Below, in pieces: positions 1 through 6,124 of a stretch of DNA of 8,422 nucleotides (position 1 is its first letter; each line of letters begins with the position of its first letter). The stretch is taken from NCBI GenBank assembly GCA_023387755.1, contig JAEWHO010000104.1:1-8422 (forward strand). The letters run 5' to 3'. A program made the position numbers and the translations under genes. This stretch comes from Actinomycetes bacterium. Its GTDB lineage: Bacteria; Actinomycetota; Actinomycetes; Actinomycetales; Actinomycetaceae. The notes under the pieces are model-generated. The model was given only the letters and a program-made list of their open reading frames with translations. It was not told where the DNA came from and did no database searches.

Positions 1-73
1 CGTTTATGCCCATATGAGGGGTGCATCTCGCGTCACGCGGGTACTCGCAGACCGCCCCTACTCGATGCCGCCC
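1..73. other. Left-edge intergenic stretch downstream of trmI
   Basis: This stretch follows the trmI stop codon. Read on the minus strand it has a short CGCG-TGA-CGCG hairpin near 31-41 with no T-run after it, so it is not a convincing intrinsic terminator. ATG codons on the minus strand at 26 and 13 stay open to the window edge, so the next minus-strand gene could begin here. In many actinobacteria trmI is followed by the proteasome ATPase gene (mpa/arc), but only a few codons are visible and nothing can be assigned. Confidence 0.3.
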
Positions 74-1102
74 TCAGTCATCCTCGCGCTCCACGGATTC
101 GATGAACTGCGCTCGTTCTTGTAAATCACGGCGCACGCGGCGGATTTTGCGTTCGGAGATGGGACGCTCCCCAACGTCTTCTGGATTCCACACATCTTCT
201 CCCGCATATGCGCCCTTGGCGGGGCGGCGGGCCCGGCGGGGCGTGTGGTGGCCGGGGGCTAATGCGCGTGTGGTGACCAAGAAACCAGTGTGAGCCACCA
301 TCCGGTGATCGGGCCGGACGGCCAAGCCTTCTAGGTGCCAGCCTCGATGCATCGTCTCCCAGGCCTGTGGTTCAGTGAATGCTTGGGTGTCGCGAATATC
401 TTCCACGAGGCGAGACATTTGCGTCGTCGTAGCCACATAGGCCAGCAGCAACCCGCCGGGTACGAGGGCGTGGCGAGCGGCGTCAATATTTTCCCAGGGC
501 GCGAGCATATCCAGCACGACGCGGTCAATACTGTGGGCGGGCAGCGAGGTGAGGACGTCGGCAACGTCCCCGATACGCACCTCCCAGGCCGGGTGACGGC
601 GGCCAAACCAGCCGTCCACGTTCAGCTGTGCAATCTCAGCGAAGTCTTCACGCCTTTCCACGGAAATGAGGCGGCCGCCCTCCCCGATAGCCCGCAATAA
701 GCTCATGGATAGTGCCCCGGAGCCGACGCCAGCCTCCACCACGCGCGCTCCGGGGAAGATATCGGCCCAGCCAATGATCTGGGCGGCGTCTTTGGGGTAG
801 ATGACGGCGGCACCGCGCGGCATTCCCATCACATAGTCACTGAGAAGCGGGCGGAGTACAAGGAAGTCATGCCCGGTCGAGGTGGTGATAACCGAGCCGT
901 CTTCACAACCGATAATTTCACTGTGACTGAAGGTGCCGCGGTGGGAGTGGAAGTGGCCGTTATCGTGCAGCACGATGGTGTGCATTTTGCCCTTGTAGTC
1001 GGTTAGCTGCACACGTTCGCCGGCCCGGATCGGGCCGCGTCGTCCGGCCATATCCAGGGGGCGGGCTGCCGACTGTTCGGCCGCATCATCGAAGTCGTTC
1101 AC
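74..1102 (-). CDS. trmI: tRNA (adenine(58)-N1)-methyltransferase TrmI
   Basis: The product is an AdoMet-dependent methyltransferase predicted to form m1A58 in the T-loop of tRNAs; bacterial and archaeal enzymes of the family are homotetramers. Numbering from the GTG at 1102 (342 aa), the N-terminal beta-barrel region begins at GERVQL (28-33). YPKDAAQII precedes the Rossmann fold. The AdoMet-binding glycine loop is EAGVGSGALS (123-132), followed by the acidic VERRE strand near 149 and GD near 178-179. The family motif DMLAPWE lies at 198-204 and YVATTTQ near 222-228. These match mycobacterial TrmI closely. The basic C-terminal tail (about 287-342, with IRRVRRDL) is longer than in M. tuberculosis TrmI. 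The start is uncertain. ATG 1141 would give 355 aa and ATG 1051 would give 325 aa, and none of the three has a Shine-Dalgarno. I prefer GTG 1102 because a TAATCT -10 hexamer lies 8 nt before it. The gene is divergent from the RecB-family gene, the same neighbourhood as Rv2118c/Rv2119. Confidence 0.93.
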   Translation of the reverse strand: MNDFDDAAEQSAARPLDMAGRRGPIRAGERVQLTDYKGKMHTIVLHDNGHFHSHRGTFSHSEIIGCEDGSVITTSTGHDFLVLRPLLSDYVMGMPRGAAVIYPKDAAQIIGWADIFPGARVVEAGVGSGALSMSLLRAIGEGGRLISVERREDFAEIAQLNVDGWFGRRHPAWEVRIGDVADVLTSLPAHSIDRVVLDMLAPWENIDAARHALVPGGLLLAYVATTTQMSRLVEDIRDTQAFTEPQAWETMHRGWHLEGLAVRPDHRMVAHTGFLVTTRALAPGHHTPRRARRPAKGAYAGEDVWNPEDVGERPISERKIRRVRRDLQERAQFIESVEREDD

Positions 1103-1116
1103 AATGTGGCAGATTA
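1103..1116 (-). promoter_or_regulatory. Candidate leaderless -10 element for trmI
   Basis: On the minus strand TAATCT (1116-1111) is followed by 8 nt and then GTG at 1102. This fits the actinobacterial -10 consensus TANNNT, and transcription would start at or next to the start codon. I see no good -35. Placing the -10 here makes the ATG at 1141 lie upstream of the inferred transcript. Confidence 0.4.
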
Positions 1117-1196
1117 TCAGAGGTTCGGCATAGATCAGCATCGGCGAAGGAGCGCCACTGCGGCTGTCGATTACCGCCGGGAGCAGGTGGGACGGT

Positions 1197-1209
1197 TAGG
1201 GTTGGAGCT
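1197..1209 (+). promoter_or_regulatory. Candidate leaderless -10 element for the RecB-family gene
   Basis: TAGGGT (1197-1202) is followed by seven bases (TGGAGCT) and then ATG at 1210. Transcription starting about 7 nt after the hexamer would begin at the start codon itself. The GGAG in the spacer lies only 2 nt from the ATG, too close to work as a normal Shine-Dalgarno. No convincing -35 is visible. Confidence 0.45.
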
Positions 1210-2070
1210 ATGAAGCGTTCCGCCCTCTCCCCCTCCCGGGCCAAAGATTTCCAACAGTGCCCCCTGCTATTCCGCTATCGCACGGTTGATCGTTTGCCGG
1301 AGCCAGCCTCCGCGGCAGCTACCAAGGGTACGCTCGTTCACTCGGTCCTTGAACGCCTCTATGATGCGCCCCCGGCACAGCGCACAGCCGACTATGCGGT
1401 CGGTTTGCTGCCGCAGGCGTGGGAAGATCTGCGGCAGCGGGATAAACGGGTGGAACAGATCTTCGATAATCCCAGTGAGCTCTCGCAGTGGTTGGCTGAG
1501 GCCCGTAGCCTCATTGAACGCTACTTCCTTATGGAGCGCCCCACGCACCTCGCCCCGGCTGGGCGGGAACGGTTTATTGAGGCGGAGGTTGCCGATGGCC
1601 TGCTGTTGCGCGGGATTATCGACCGCGTCGATATGAGCGCAAGTGGGGCCATGCGGATTGTGGACTATAAAACGGGGAAGTCCCCGCGTCCGCAATACGC
1701 CGAGGATGCGCTCTTCCAGATGCGGTTTTATGCACTGATGGTGTGGCGTTTGACGGGGACTATCCCGGCGCGCTTGCAGCTGCTCTATCTGGCGGACGGC
1801 AATCGTTTGACGCTGGACCCGCAAGAAAGCGAACTGCTGGAATTGGAAGAGCAGCTACGCAGCCTGTGGGGGCAAATCGAGCAGGCCGCTCATACGCGCT
1901 CCTTCCCGCCCCGCCGCACGCCCCTGTGCGGATGGTGTTCCTTCCAGAATTTTTGCCCGGAATTCGGTAATGATGTATTGCCGATTCCGCCGCAGAGTAT
2001 TGAGCGGCTATTGTCGGCCCGCATGCCAGGTGCGCAGGTTGGGCAGAGTGACCCCGGCGAGGTTAGCTAG
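1210..2070 (+). CDS. Stand-alone RecB-family PD-(D/E)XK nuclease with Fe-S cluster
   Basis: This 286-aa protein is a predicted single-domain RecB/AddB/Cas4-type exonuclease without a helicase domain. Nuclease motifs appear in order: GTLVHSVLERL (40-50) with His44, GIIDRVD (135-141) with Asp138, IVDYKTGK (150-157) with Asp152 and Lys154, and the QMRFY motif with Gln170 and Tyr174. Cys17 near the N-terminus (LSPSRAKDFQQCP) together with Cys240, Cys243 and Cys249 (CGWCSFQNFC) makes the C...CxxCx5C set that holds a 4Fe-4S cluster in AddB and Cas4-type nucleases. The fold and catalytic residues are therefore complete. The biological role is not known for this actinobacterial family; DNA repair or end processing is a guess from the fold. 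It is divergent from trmI and its last 20 codons overlap the 3' end of the HAD gene on the other strand. There are no cas genes nearby, so a CRISPR Cas4 role is unlikely. Confidence 0.92.
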   Translation: MKRSALSPSRAKDFQQCPLLFRYRTVDRLPEPASAAATKGTLVHSVLERLYDAPPAQRTADYAVGLLPQAWEDLRQRDKRVEQIFDNPSELSQWLAEARSLIERYFLMERPTHLAPAGRERFIEAEVADGLLLRGIIDRVDMSASGAMRIVDYKTGKSPRPQYAEDALFQMRFYALMVWRLTGTIPARLQLLYLADGNRLTLDPQESELLELEEQLRSLWGQIEQAAHTRSFPPRRTPLCGWCSFQNFCPEFGNDVLPIPPQSIERLLSARMPGAQVGQSDPGEVS

Positions 2071-2721
2071 TGCAATAGGCTCGCGCCGCATACCGCAGCT
2101 TCGCCTAGCCGCCCGGTTTGGCCCAGCTCCCGGCAAGTTGAGCTCAGCCAGGTTCGTCCCCGTCGTCTCTAAACCCACGGTGAGCGCGCCGCTGGCATAA
2201 CCGGCGGCGATCCCAGTGGCGGAATCCTCCACTACTACACATTCGCTGGGGCCTACGCCGAGCCGTTCCATGGCAAGTAGATACGCAGCCGGATCGGGTT
2301 TCGGCGCGTCCACGCAATCCCCGGTGATGATCTGCTCGAACCAGGGCAAATGGGACGCGACCGCCTGCACATACTCGCCCTGCGATAGAGTCACCACCGC
2401 CTGGCGTACTCCCACGCGGTGGGCTTCTTCCACCAGTTCCCGCGCCCCGGGCTGGAACCGTGGCGGCTGTGCCCGCGCGGTGGCAGCCGTCATGGTGATC
2501 AGCTCACCGCATATCTCGGATACGGGCCGATCAATTCCGCAGCTAGTTTGCAGCCGTTGTGCGGTCACCTCCAGTGGCCGGCCAACACATGCTGCTGCAT
2601 CAGCTGCACTCCACGTGCCGCCGTAGCGGGCCGCATAGGCCTGTTCCGCAGCTGCCCACCACGGATCGGAGTCGATGAGGGTGCCGTCCAGATCCCACAG
2701 GATCGCACGCAGTTCGGCCAT
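2008..2721 (-). CDS. HAD-superfamily hydrolase (phosphoglucomutase/phosphatase-like)
   Basis: This 237-aa protein is a predicted cytosolic Mg-dependent HAD phosphatase of subfamily IA, with a helical cap inserted after motif I. Motif I is WDLDGTLID with nucleophile Asp10 and acid/base Asp12. Motif II is probably VVTLSQ with Thr111 or Ser113, less canonical than the usual TSS/TNS. Motif III Lys141 lies in APKPDP and motif IV is VVEDSATG with Glu165 and Asp166. The PWFEQIITGDCV segment is typical of the beta-phosphoglucomutase/Gph-like group, but the substrate cannot be read from sequence. It is the third gene of the uppP-mshC operon. The mshC TGA and this ATG are separated by one base, with no Shine-Dalgarno, which points to termination-reinitiation. 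The C-terminal segment after about residue 195 keeps a family-like NLAGVTLPNLR stretch although it overlaps the RecB-family gene, so the overlap looks real rather than a frameshift. Confidence 0.9.
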   Translation of the reverse strand: MAELRAILWDLDGTLIDSDPWWAAAEQAYAARYGGTWSAADAAACVGRPLEVTAQRLQTSCGIDRPVSEICGELITMTAATARAQPPRFQPGARELVEEAHRVGVRQAVVTLSQGEYVQAVASHLPWFEQIITGDCVDAPKPDPAAYLLAMERLGVGPSECVVVEDSATGIAAGYASGALTVGLETTGTNLAELNLPGAGPNRAARRSCGMRREPIALANLAGVTLPNLRTWHAGRQ

Positions 2722-2722
2722 C

Positions 2723-3919
2723 TCAATCGGTGAGGTCCACGCCCAGCAGCGCGTCCACCGTCGTTATCAGATCGGCGAGGTTATCGTTCTCGGTCAGGCG
2801 CGGCGCGTCTCCGGCCGCCCACGCATCCAGGGCCCACAGGGCGGCGGGTGTGTCGAGGTCGTCGTTAAGGCAGTCATGGACGACGACGGCGGTGAGGGCA
2901 GCCCCCGGCTGCCCTGCGGCCACGGCGTCCCGGTAGGCGGCGAGCCGCTTCTGCGCGCGCGTGAGGTCAGTGTCTCGCCACTCGTGGGCGGCGGCATAGT
3001 GGTGGTCGAGCATAGCCAGGCGGATAACCCGCGGGTCCATGCCCTGCGCCACGAGTTCAGAGACCAGCACGAGATTCCCCAGAGATTTGCTCATTTTTTC
3101 GTCTTCGTAGGCGATCATGCCGGCGTGCAGATACAGGGCGGGCTCCACATGCCCCAGGGCTCGCAGATGTAGGGCCGACATCTCGTGGTGTGGGAAGAGG
3201 AGGTCTGCGCCTCCCCCTACGATCGTGGGGGCTGCCCCCAAATAGTGTTCGCCGATGGCGGCACATTCGATATGCCATCCGGGCCGCCCTGCCCCGAGCT
3301 CTCCGCCGGGCCAGGCGGGTTCGCCGGGCCGCTCGCCGCGCCATAGCAGCGGGTCGAGGGGGTCGCGTTTACCGGGCCGTTCCGGGTCCCCGCCGCGTTC
3401 GGCAAAAAGATGCACCATGGTGGGCCGATCCAGGCCGGCCACCTCCCCGAAGTCCGGGTCCGCCACGGTAGCGTAGGTGTCCTCCCCTACCCGGTAAGTA
3501 CCGGGCATCCGCCCAATGGCTTGGCGGACCAGGTCGATGGATTCCACCGCGCCAATATAGTGGTCCGGCGGCAGTATCCGCAGGGCCTGCATATCGCTTC
3601 GGAAAAGCTCAATCTGGCTGGCAGCCAGCTCCTGCCAGTCCACACCGGTGGCGGCGGCCCGCTCCAGCAGCGGGTCGTCCACATCGGTTACGTTCTGCAC
3701 GTAGGTGACCTCAATATCGCTGGCCCGCAGGGTGCGCACGAGCGTGTCAAAGGTCAGGTACGTGGCCGCATGTCCCATATGGGTGGCGTCATAGGGCGTT
3801 ATTCCGCAGACGTACAAGCGTTCCGGACTGGACGCGGTAACGCCGTCGGGACCTAACCGAACCTCACTGGGTGAGGGGTGCAGGAGGCGGGGATATACGG
3901 GGGCGGGCCAAGATTTCAC
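2723..3919 (-). CDS. mshC: Cysteine:1-D-myo-inosityl 2-amino-2-deoxy-alpha-D-glucopyranoside ligase (mycothiol ligase)
   Basis: MshC joins cysteine, ATP-dependently, to GlcN-inositol, the third enzymatic step of mycothiol biosynthesis, in the cytosol. This 398-aa protein has the MshC signature start MKSWPAP, followed by YVCGITPYDATHMGHAATY (36-54), in which THMGH is the HIGH-like ATP motif. GWHIECA (214-220) and the KMSKS loop (275-279) follow. Cys38, Cys219 and a His in FPHHE (His244 by alignment) are the expected zinc ligands that select the cysteine thiol, as in cysteinyl-tRNA synthetase. It is told apart from CysS by the N-terminal signature, by THxGHA in place of HIGH, and by the short C-terminus without an anticodon-binding extension. 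The start codon is GTG, 4 nt after the uppP stop. Presence of mshC implies mycothiol as the low-molecular-weight thiol. The other msh genes are not in this window. Confidence 0.96.
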   Translation of the reverse strand: MKSWPAPVYPRLLHPSPSEVRLGPDGVTASSPERLYVCGITPYDATHMGHAATYLTFDTLVRTLRASDIEVTYVQNVTDVDDPLLERAAATGVDWQELAASQIELFRSDMQALRILPPDHYIGAVESIDLVRQAIGRMPGTYRVGEDTYATVADPDFGEVAGLDRPTMVHLFAERGGDPERPGKRDPLDPLLWRGERPGEPAWPGGELGAGRPGWHIECAAIGEHYLGAAPTIVGGGADLLFPHHEMSALHLRALGHVEPALYLHAGMIAYEDEKMSKSLGNLVLVSELVAQGMDPRVIRLAMLDHHYAAAHEWRDTDLTRAQKRLAAYRDAVAAGQPGAALTAVVVHDCLNDDLDTPAALWALDAWAAGDAPRLTENDNLADLITTVDALLGVDLTD

Positions 3920-3931
3920 ACCCCTAGCCTA
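3920..3931 (-). promoter_or_regulatory. Candidate internal -10 element for mshC
   Basis: On the minus strand TAGGCT (3931-3926) overlaps the last uppP codons and stop, and lies 6 nt before the mshC GTG. The same hexamer at the same 6-nt distance precedes the acidic-tail gene. The AGGGG in the spacer ends only 1 nt before the GTG, too close for a standard Shine-Dalgarno. It could allow mshC to be transcribed separately from uppP, but simple co-transcription explains the layout too. Confidence 0.3.
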
Positions 3932-4775
3932 CCGGGTAGGCAGTCACCACTCCCCACGCGACCAAAACCACCACAACGACGGCCAGCACGATCCGGTAGA
4001 TCACGAACGGCTGGAAGGAGTGAGTGCTGATAAGCCGCAAGAACCACACGATGACGGCGTAGGCCACGAAGAAGGCAATCACCGTGGCGAGCAGAGTGGG
4101 CCCGAGTCCAACCTGGGCGTCCGCGTCGAAACCGTCTTTGAACAGCTTGTAGAAGCCCGACCCGAGAACCGCGGGGATGGCCAGGAGGAAGGAGTAGTCC
4201 GCGGCGGCTTTACGCTGGTACCCCATGAGTAGGCCGGCCGTGATGGTCCCACCGGAACGGGATACGCCGGGAACCAGGGCGAGGGCCTGGGCGAAACCGA
4301 AGATGGTGGCATCGCGGGCGTTGAGTTCGTCCAGGGGCCGGCGGTGCCGTCCGAACCGGTCCGCGAACCCCAAGATAATGCCAAAGCCGGCCAGCATGGC
4401 GGCGGTGATGTACAGGTGCCGGAAATTCGTGTCGATCCAGTCTTCCAGCAGCAGGCCTAGCACCACAATCGGGATGGATCCGAAAATCACGTACCACCCC
4501 ATACGCGCATTCGGGTCACGCCGATCCACAGTGTTCTTCCACGGCCCGAAGGGCAGCGCCCCGAACCAGGCGCGGATGACGTCCCAGATTTTGTGCCGGA
4601 AGTAGATGACGACGGCCAGCTCTGTGCCGATCTGGGTGATCGCGGTGAAGGCTGCGCCGGGGTCACGCCCGCCCAGCAGGTCACCGACGATGCGCAGGTG
4701 CGCGGAGGAGGAGATTGGCAAGAACTCCGTGAGCCCCTGCACCAGACCGAGAATGATTGCTTCCCACCAACTCAT
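3924..4775 (-). CDS. uppP: Undecaprenyl-diphosphate phosphatase UppP (BacA)
   Basis: UppP is an integral membrane phosphatase that converts undecaprenyl diphosphate to undecaprenyl phosphate. It recycles the lipid carrier for peptidoglycan and other wall polymers, and overexpression gives bacitracin resistance. From ATG 4775 the protein is 283 aa, the usual length. The (E/Q)xxxE motif is present as Q13-G-L-T-E17 followed by FLPISSSAH with His26, and the second signature PGVSRSG (169-175) has Ser172 and Arg173. Several hydrophobic segments occur, including about 96-112, 122-138, 225-248 and 261-280. The reading frame stays open up to an ATG at 4835, but the family starts at MSWWEAIILG, and that longer start would overlap the divergent aldo/keto reductase start. 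It is the first gene of the uppP-mshC-HAD operon. Confidence 0.95.
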   Translation of the reverse strand: MSWWEAIILGLVQGLTEFLPISSSAHLRIVGDLLGGRDPGAAFTAITQIGTELAVVIYFRHKIWDVIRAWFGALPFGPWKNTVDRRDPNARMGWYVIFGSIPIVVLGLLLEDWIDTNFRHLYITAAMLAGFGIILGFADRFGRHRRPLDELNARDATIFGFAQALALVPGVSRSGGTITAGLLMGYQRKAAADYSFLLAIPAVLGSGFYKLFKDGFDADAQVGLGPTLLATVIAFFVAYAVIVWFLRLISTHSFQPFVIYRIVLAVVVVVLVAWGVVTAYPVG

Positions 4776-4789
4776 GGTTCCCAAGCGTA
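4776..4789 (-). promoter_or_regulatory. Candidate leaderless -10 element for the uppP operon
   Basis: On the minus strand TACGCT (4789-4784) is followed by 8 nt (TGGGAACC) and then the uppP ATG. A TTCGCG sequence 17 nt further upstream (4812-4807) matches the -35 consensus TTGACA at three of six positions. It would share a 58-bp divergent region with the aldo/keto reductase promoter. Confidence 0.4.
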
Positions 4790-4797
4790 TGCCAAGA

Positions 4798-4833
4798 GTG
4801 TCATTACGCGAAGGAGGCGCTACCGTTAAAGGC
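4798..4833 (+). promoter_or_regulatory. Promoter of the aldo/keto reductase-like gene, probably leaderless
   Basis: GTGTCA (4798-4803, four of six to TTGACA) is separated by exactly 17 nt from TACCGT (4821-4826), which fits TANNNT. Seven bases (TAAAGGC) then lead to ATG 4834. This is the best two-part promoter in the window. An AAGGAGG at 4811-4817 lies within the promoter spacer, 17 nt from the ATG, and would not be in the mRNA. Confidence 0.5.
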
Positions 4834-5790
4834 ATGCAGATGCGCAGACTTGGTCACACCGGCTTGCGGGTATCGGCCCTCGCCCTGGGCACGATGACGT
4901 GGGGAACAGATACGGACGAACACGAAGCCAAAGAGCTTTTTACCGATTTTTTGGCCGCTGGTGGGACGCTTATCGACACTGCTCCGGGATACGGCCAGGG
5001 GCGTGCCGAAGAACTCGTAGGGGCGTTGCTTAGTGAGGCGGGCGCGCGTTCAGACGTGACGCTTATGACTAAAGCGGGGGTGCGGGCAGACGATGCGGGA
5101 CGCGCCGTCGTCGATACCTCCCGCCGCACCCTGCTCGATTCTCTCGATGAATCCTTGGCTGCGCTCGGTACGGATCACACCGATATTTTCGTGGTCCAAG
5201 CCCCCGATCCCGATACCGGCGTGGCGGAGGTTGCGGCGGCGTTGACGACGGCGGTCCGCTCGGGCCGGGCCCACTATGTGGGGGTGGCCAACTATGCTGC
5301 CTGGCAGGTCGCGCAGCTGGCAGGCGCGCTGCCCACTGACGTCCCGCTGGCGCTGGCCCAGGCCGAATACTCACTGCTGCAGCGCGATGCGGAACGTGAA
5401 TTACTACCTGCCTGCCGGGCGCTCGGGGTCGGTTTTGTGGGTTGTGCACCGCTGGGCCGCGGAGTGCTCACGGGTAAGTACCGCAATACGATCCCGGCGG
5501 ACTCCCGGGCCGCCTCCCAGCATTTGGCCACCTATGTAGAGCCGTACCTTGGTCCCGCCTTTCACGGGATGGTAGAAGCGGTGGCGACGGCGGCGCAGGG
5601 CCTTGATTGTCAGCCTCTCCAGGTGGCGGCGGCATGGGCGCAAGCGCAGGCCGGCGTGGCAGCGGTTATCAGTGGTCCGCGTACGGCCGCGCAGCTGCGC
5701 ACCCTCGTAGGTGAAGTAATACTGCCACCCCAGATCATGCATGCGCTCAGCCAAGCTGGGACGCAGGATTACCGTACGGGGCGGCAGTAA
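4834..5790 (+). CDS. Aldo/keto reductase-family protein lacking the catalytic histidine
   Basis: This 318-aa protein has the TIM-barrel fold of NADPH-dependent aldo/keto reductases. Family landmarks are MQMRRLGHTGLRVSALALGTMTWG at the N-terminus, LIDTAPGYGQGRAEELVG (46-63), LMTKAG (78-82), PLGRGVLTGKYR (207-217), and ISGPRTAAQL near 279-288, which helps form the NADP pocket. Of the catalytic tetrad, Asp48, Tyr53 and Lys80 are present. The His normally found in the QxH-x-P-D segment is Gln122 (codon CAA at 5197-5199, in DIFVVQAPDP). The protein may therefore have weak, altered or no reductase activity; His also helps bind substrate in this family. ATG 4834 is preferred for its -10 spacing. ATG 4840 is an alternative with an AAAGG 7 nt upstream. 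An in-frame ATG at 4606 is rejected because it lies inside uppP. It is divergent from uppP and convergent with the acidic-tail gene, 14 bp apart. Confidence 0.9.
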   Translation: MQMRRLGHTGLRVSALALGTMTWGTDTDEHEAKELFTDFLAAGGTLIDTAPGYGQGRAEELVGALLSEAGARSDVTLMTKAGVRADDAGRAVVDTSRRTLLDSLDESLAALGTDHTDIFVVQAPDPDTGVAEVAAALTTAVRSGRAHYVGVANYAAWQVAQLAGALPTDVPLALAQAEYSLLQRDAERELLPACRALGVGFVGCAPLGRGVLTGKYRNTIPADSRAASQHLATYVEPYLGPAFHGMVEAVATAAQGLDCQPLQVAAAWAQAQAGVAAVISGPRTAAQLRTLVGEVILPPQIMHALSQAGTQDYRTGRQ

Positions 5791-5804
5791 CGTCGGGGCG
5801 GGGA

Positions 5805-6077
5805 CTAGTCGTTATAGTCCTCGTCATCCTCATCGTCGTAGTCGTAGTCTTCGTAATCGTCGTCGTCGAAATCATCCGAGCCGTAGGTATCGAGGGGGAC
5901 GTCGACGTCGAATGAGGTCATGAGGGCGTCGTCGTAGGTGAGGAAGGCATCTTCCAGGGTCTCTGCGGACCGGACGACCGAGACCGCATCCGGATCCTGC
6001 GCCGCTGCGGCGGCCTGGTAGTGCGCTTCGAACGCTGCAATCAGCCGGTCCAGTGCTGCCCGAGGATCATTAGCCAT
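5805..6077 (-). CDS. Small protein with extremely acidic C-terminal tail
   Basis: I recognise this 90-aa protein only as a type seen in actinobacteria, where similar proteins are sometimes labelled primosomal protein or DNA primase without clear support. Residues 1-50 (MANDPRAALDRLIAAFEAHY onward) look like a helical domain. Residues 68-90 are almost only Asp, Glu and Tyr: 14 Asp and 3 Glu in 23 positions, interspersed with Tyr. There is no signal peptide or membrane segment. The low-complexity tail comes from GAC/GAT/GAA codons, seen on the plus strand as GTC/ATC/TTC runs at 5809-5876. Such tails often contact nucleic-acid-binding proteins or bind cations, but this is inference. It is a real gene because it has an in-frame start, a TAGGCT hexamer 6 nt before the ATG, and clean spacing to its neighbours. 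It is divergent from the monooxygenase-like gene. Confidence 0.8.
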   Translation of the reverse strand: MANDPRAALDRLIAAFEAHYQAAAAAQDPDAVSVVRSAETLEDAFLTYDDALMTSFDVDVPLDTYGSDDFDDDDYEDYDYDDEDDEDYND

Positions 6078-6089
6078 ATGTAGAGCCTA
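6078..6089 (-). promoter_or_regulatory. Candidate leaderless -10 element for the acidic-tail gene
   Basis: On the minus strand TAGGCT (6089-6084) is followed by 6 nt (CTACAT) and the ATG at 6077. There is no Shine-Dalgarno and no good -35. Confidence 0.4.
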
Positions 6090-6124
6090 GCCGCATAGAC
6101 CTACTAATGCGAGCAGCAGCCGCG

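Noticed and set aside
31..41. Intrinsic terminator after trmI
   Set aside because: The hairpin arms are only 4 bp and no T-run follows on the minus strand.
1210..2070. CRISPR Cas4 identity for the RecB-family nuclease
   Set aside because: The length and cysteine pattern are similar to Cas4, but there is no cas1/cas2 or repeat array nearby and the neighbourhood is the housekeeping trmI one.
2008..2126. Frameshifted or spurious C-terminus of the HAD protein in the overlap with the nuclease gene
   Set aside because: The last segment keeps a family-like NLAGVTLPNLR pattern and the frame is continuous, so a true overlap is the simpler reading.
3057..3471. Long opposite-strand and alternate-frame ORFs inside mshC
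   Set aside because: They are Arg/Pro/Ala-rich shadow frames typical of high-GC DNA, with no recognisable domain, and they lie over the conserved MshC core.
4811..4817. AAGGAGG as a Shine-Dalgarno for the aldo/keto reductase gene
   Set aside because: It is 17 nt from ATG 4834 with no in-frame start codon at a proper distance, and it lies between the -35 and -10 candidates, so it is probably not transcribed.
4606..4833. N-terminal extension of the aldo/keto reductase from ATG 4606
   Set aside because: It would run antisense through the conserved uppP start, and the extra residues do not resemble any part of the AKR fold.
4776..4835. Longer UppP from ATG 4835
   Set aside because: The family begins at MSWWEAIILG; the added 20 residues are polar and the start would overlap the divergent gene's start.
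5809..5876. Triplet-rich GTC/ATC stretch as a microsatellite or repeat element
   Set aside because: It is explained by Asp/Glu codons of the acidic tail on the minus strand and is not a regular tandem array.
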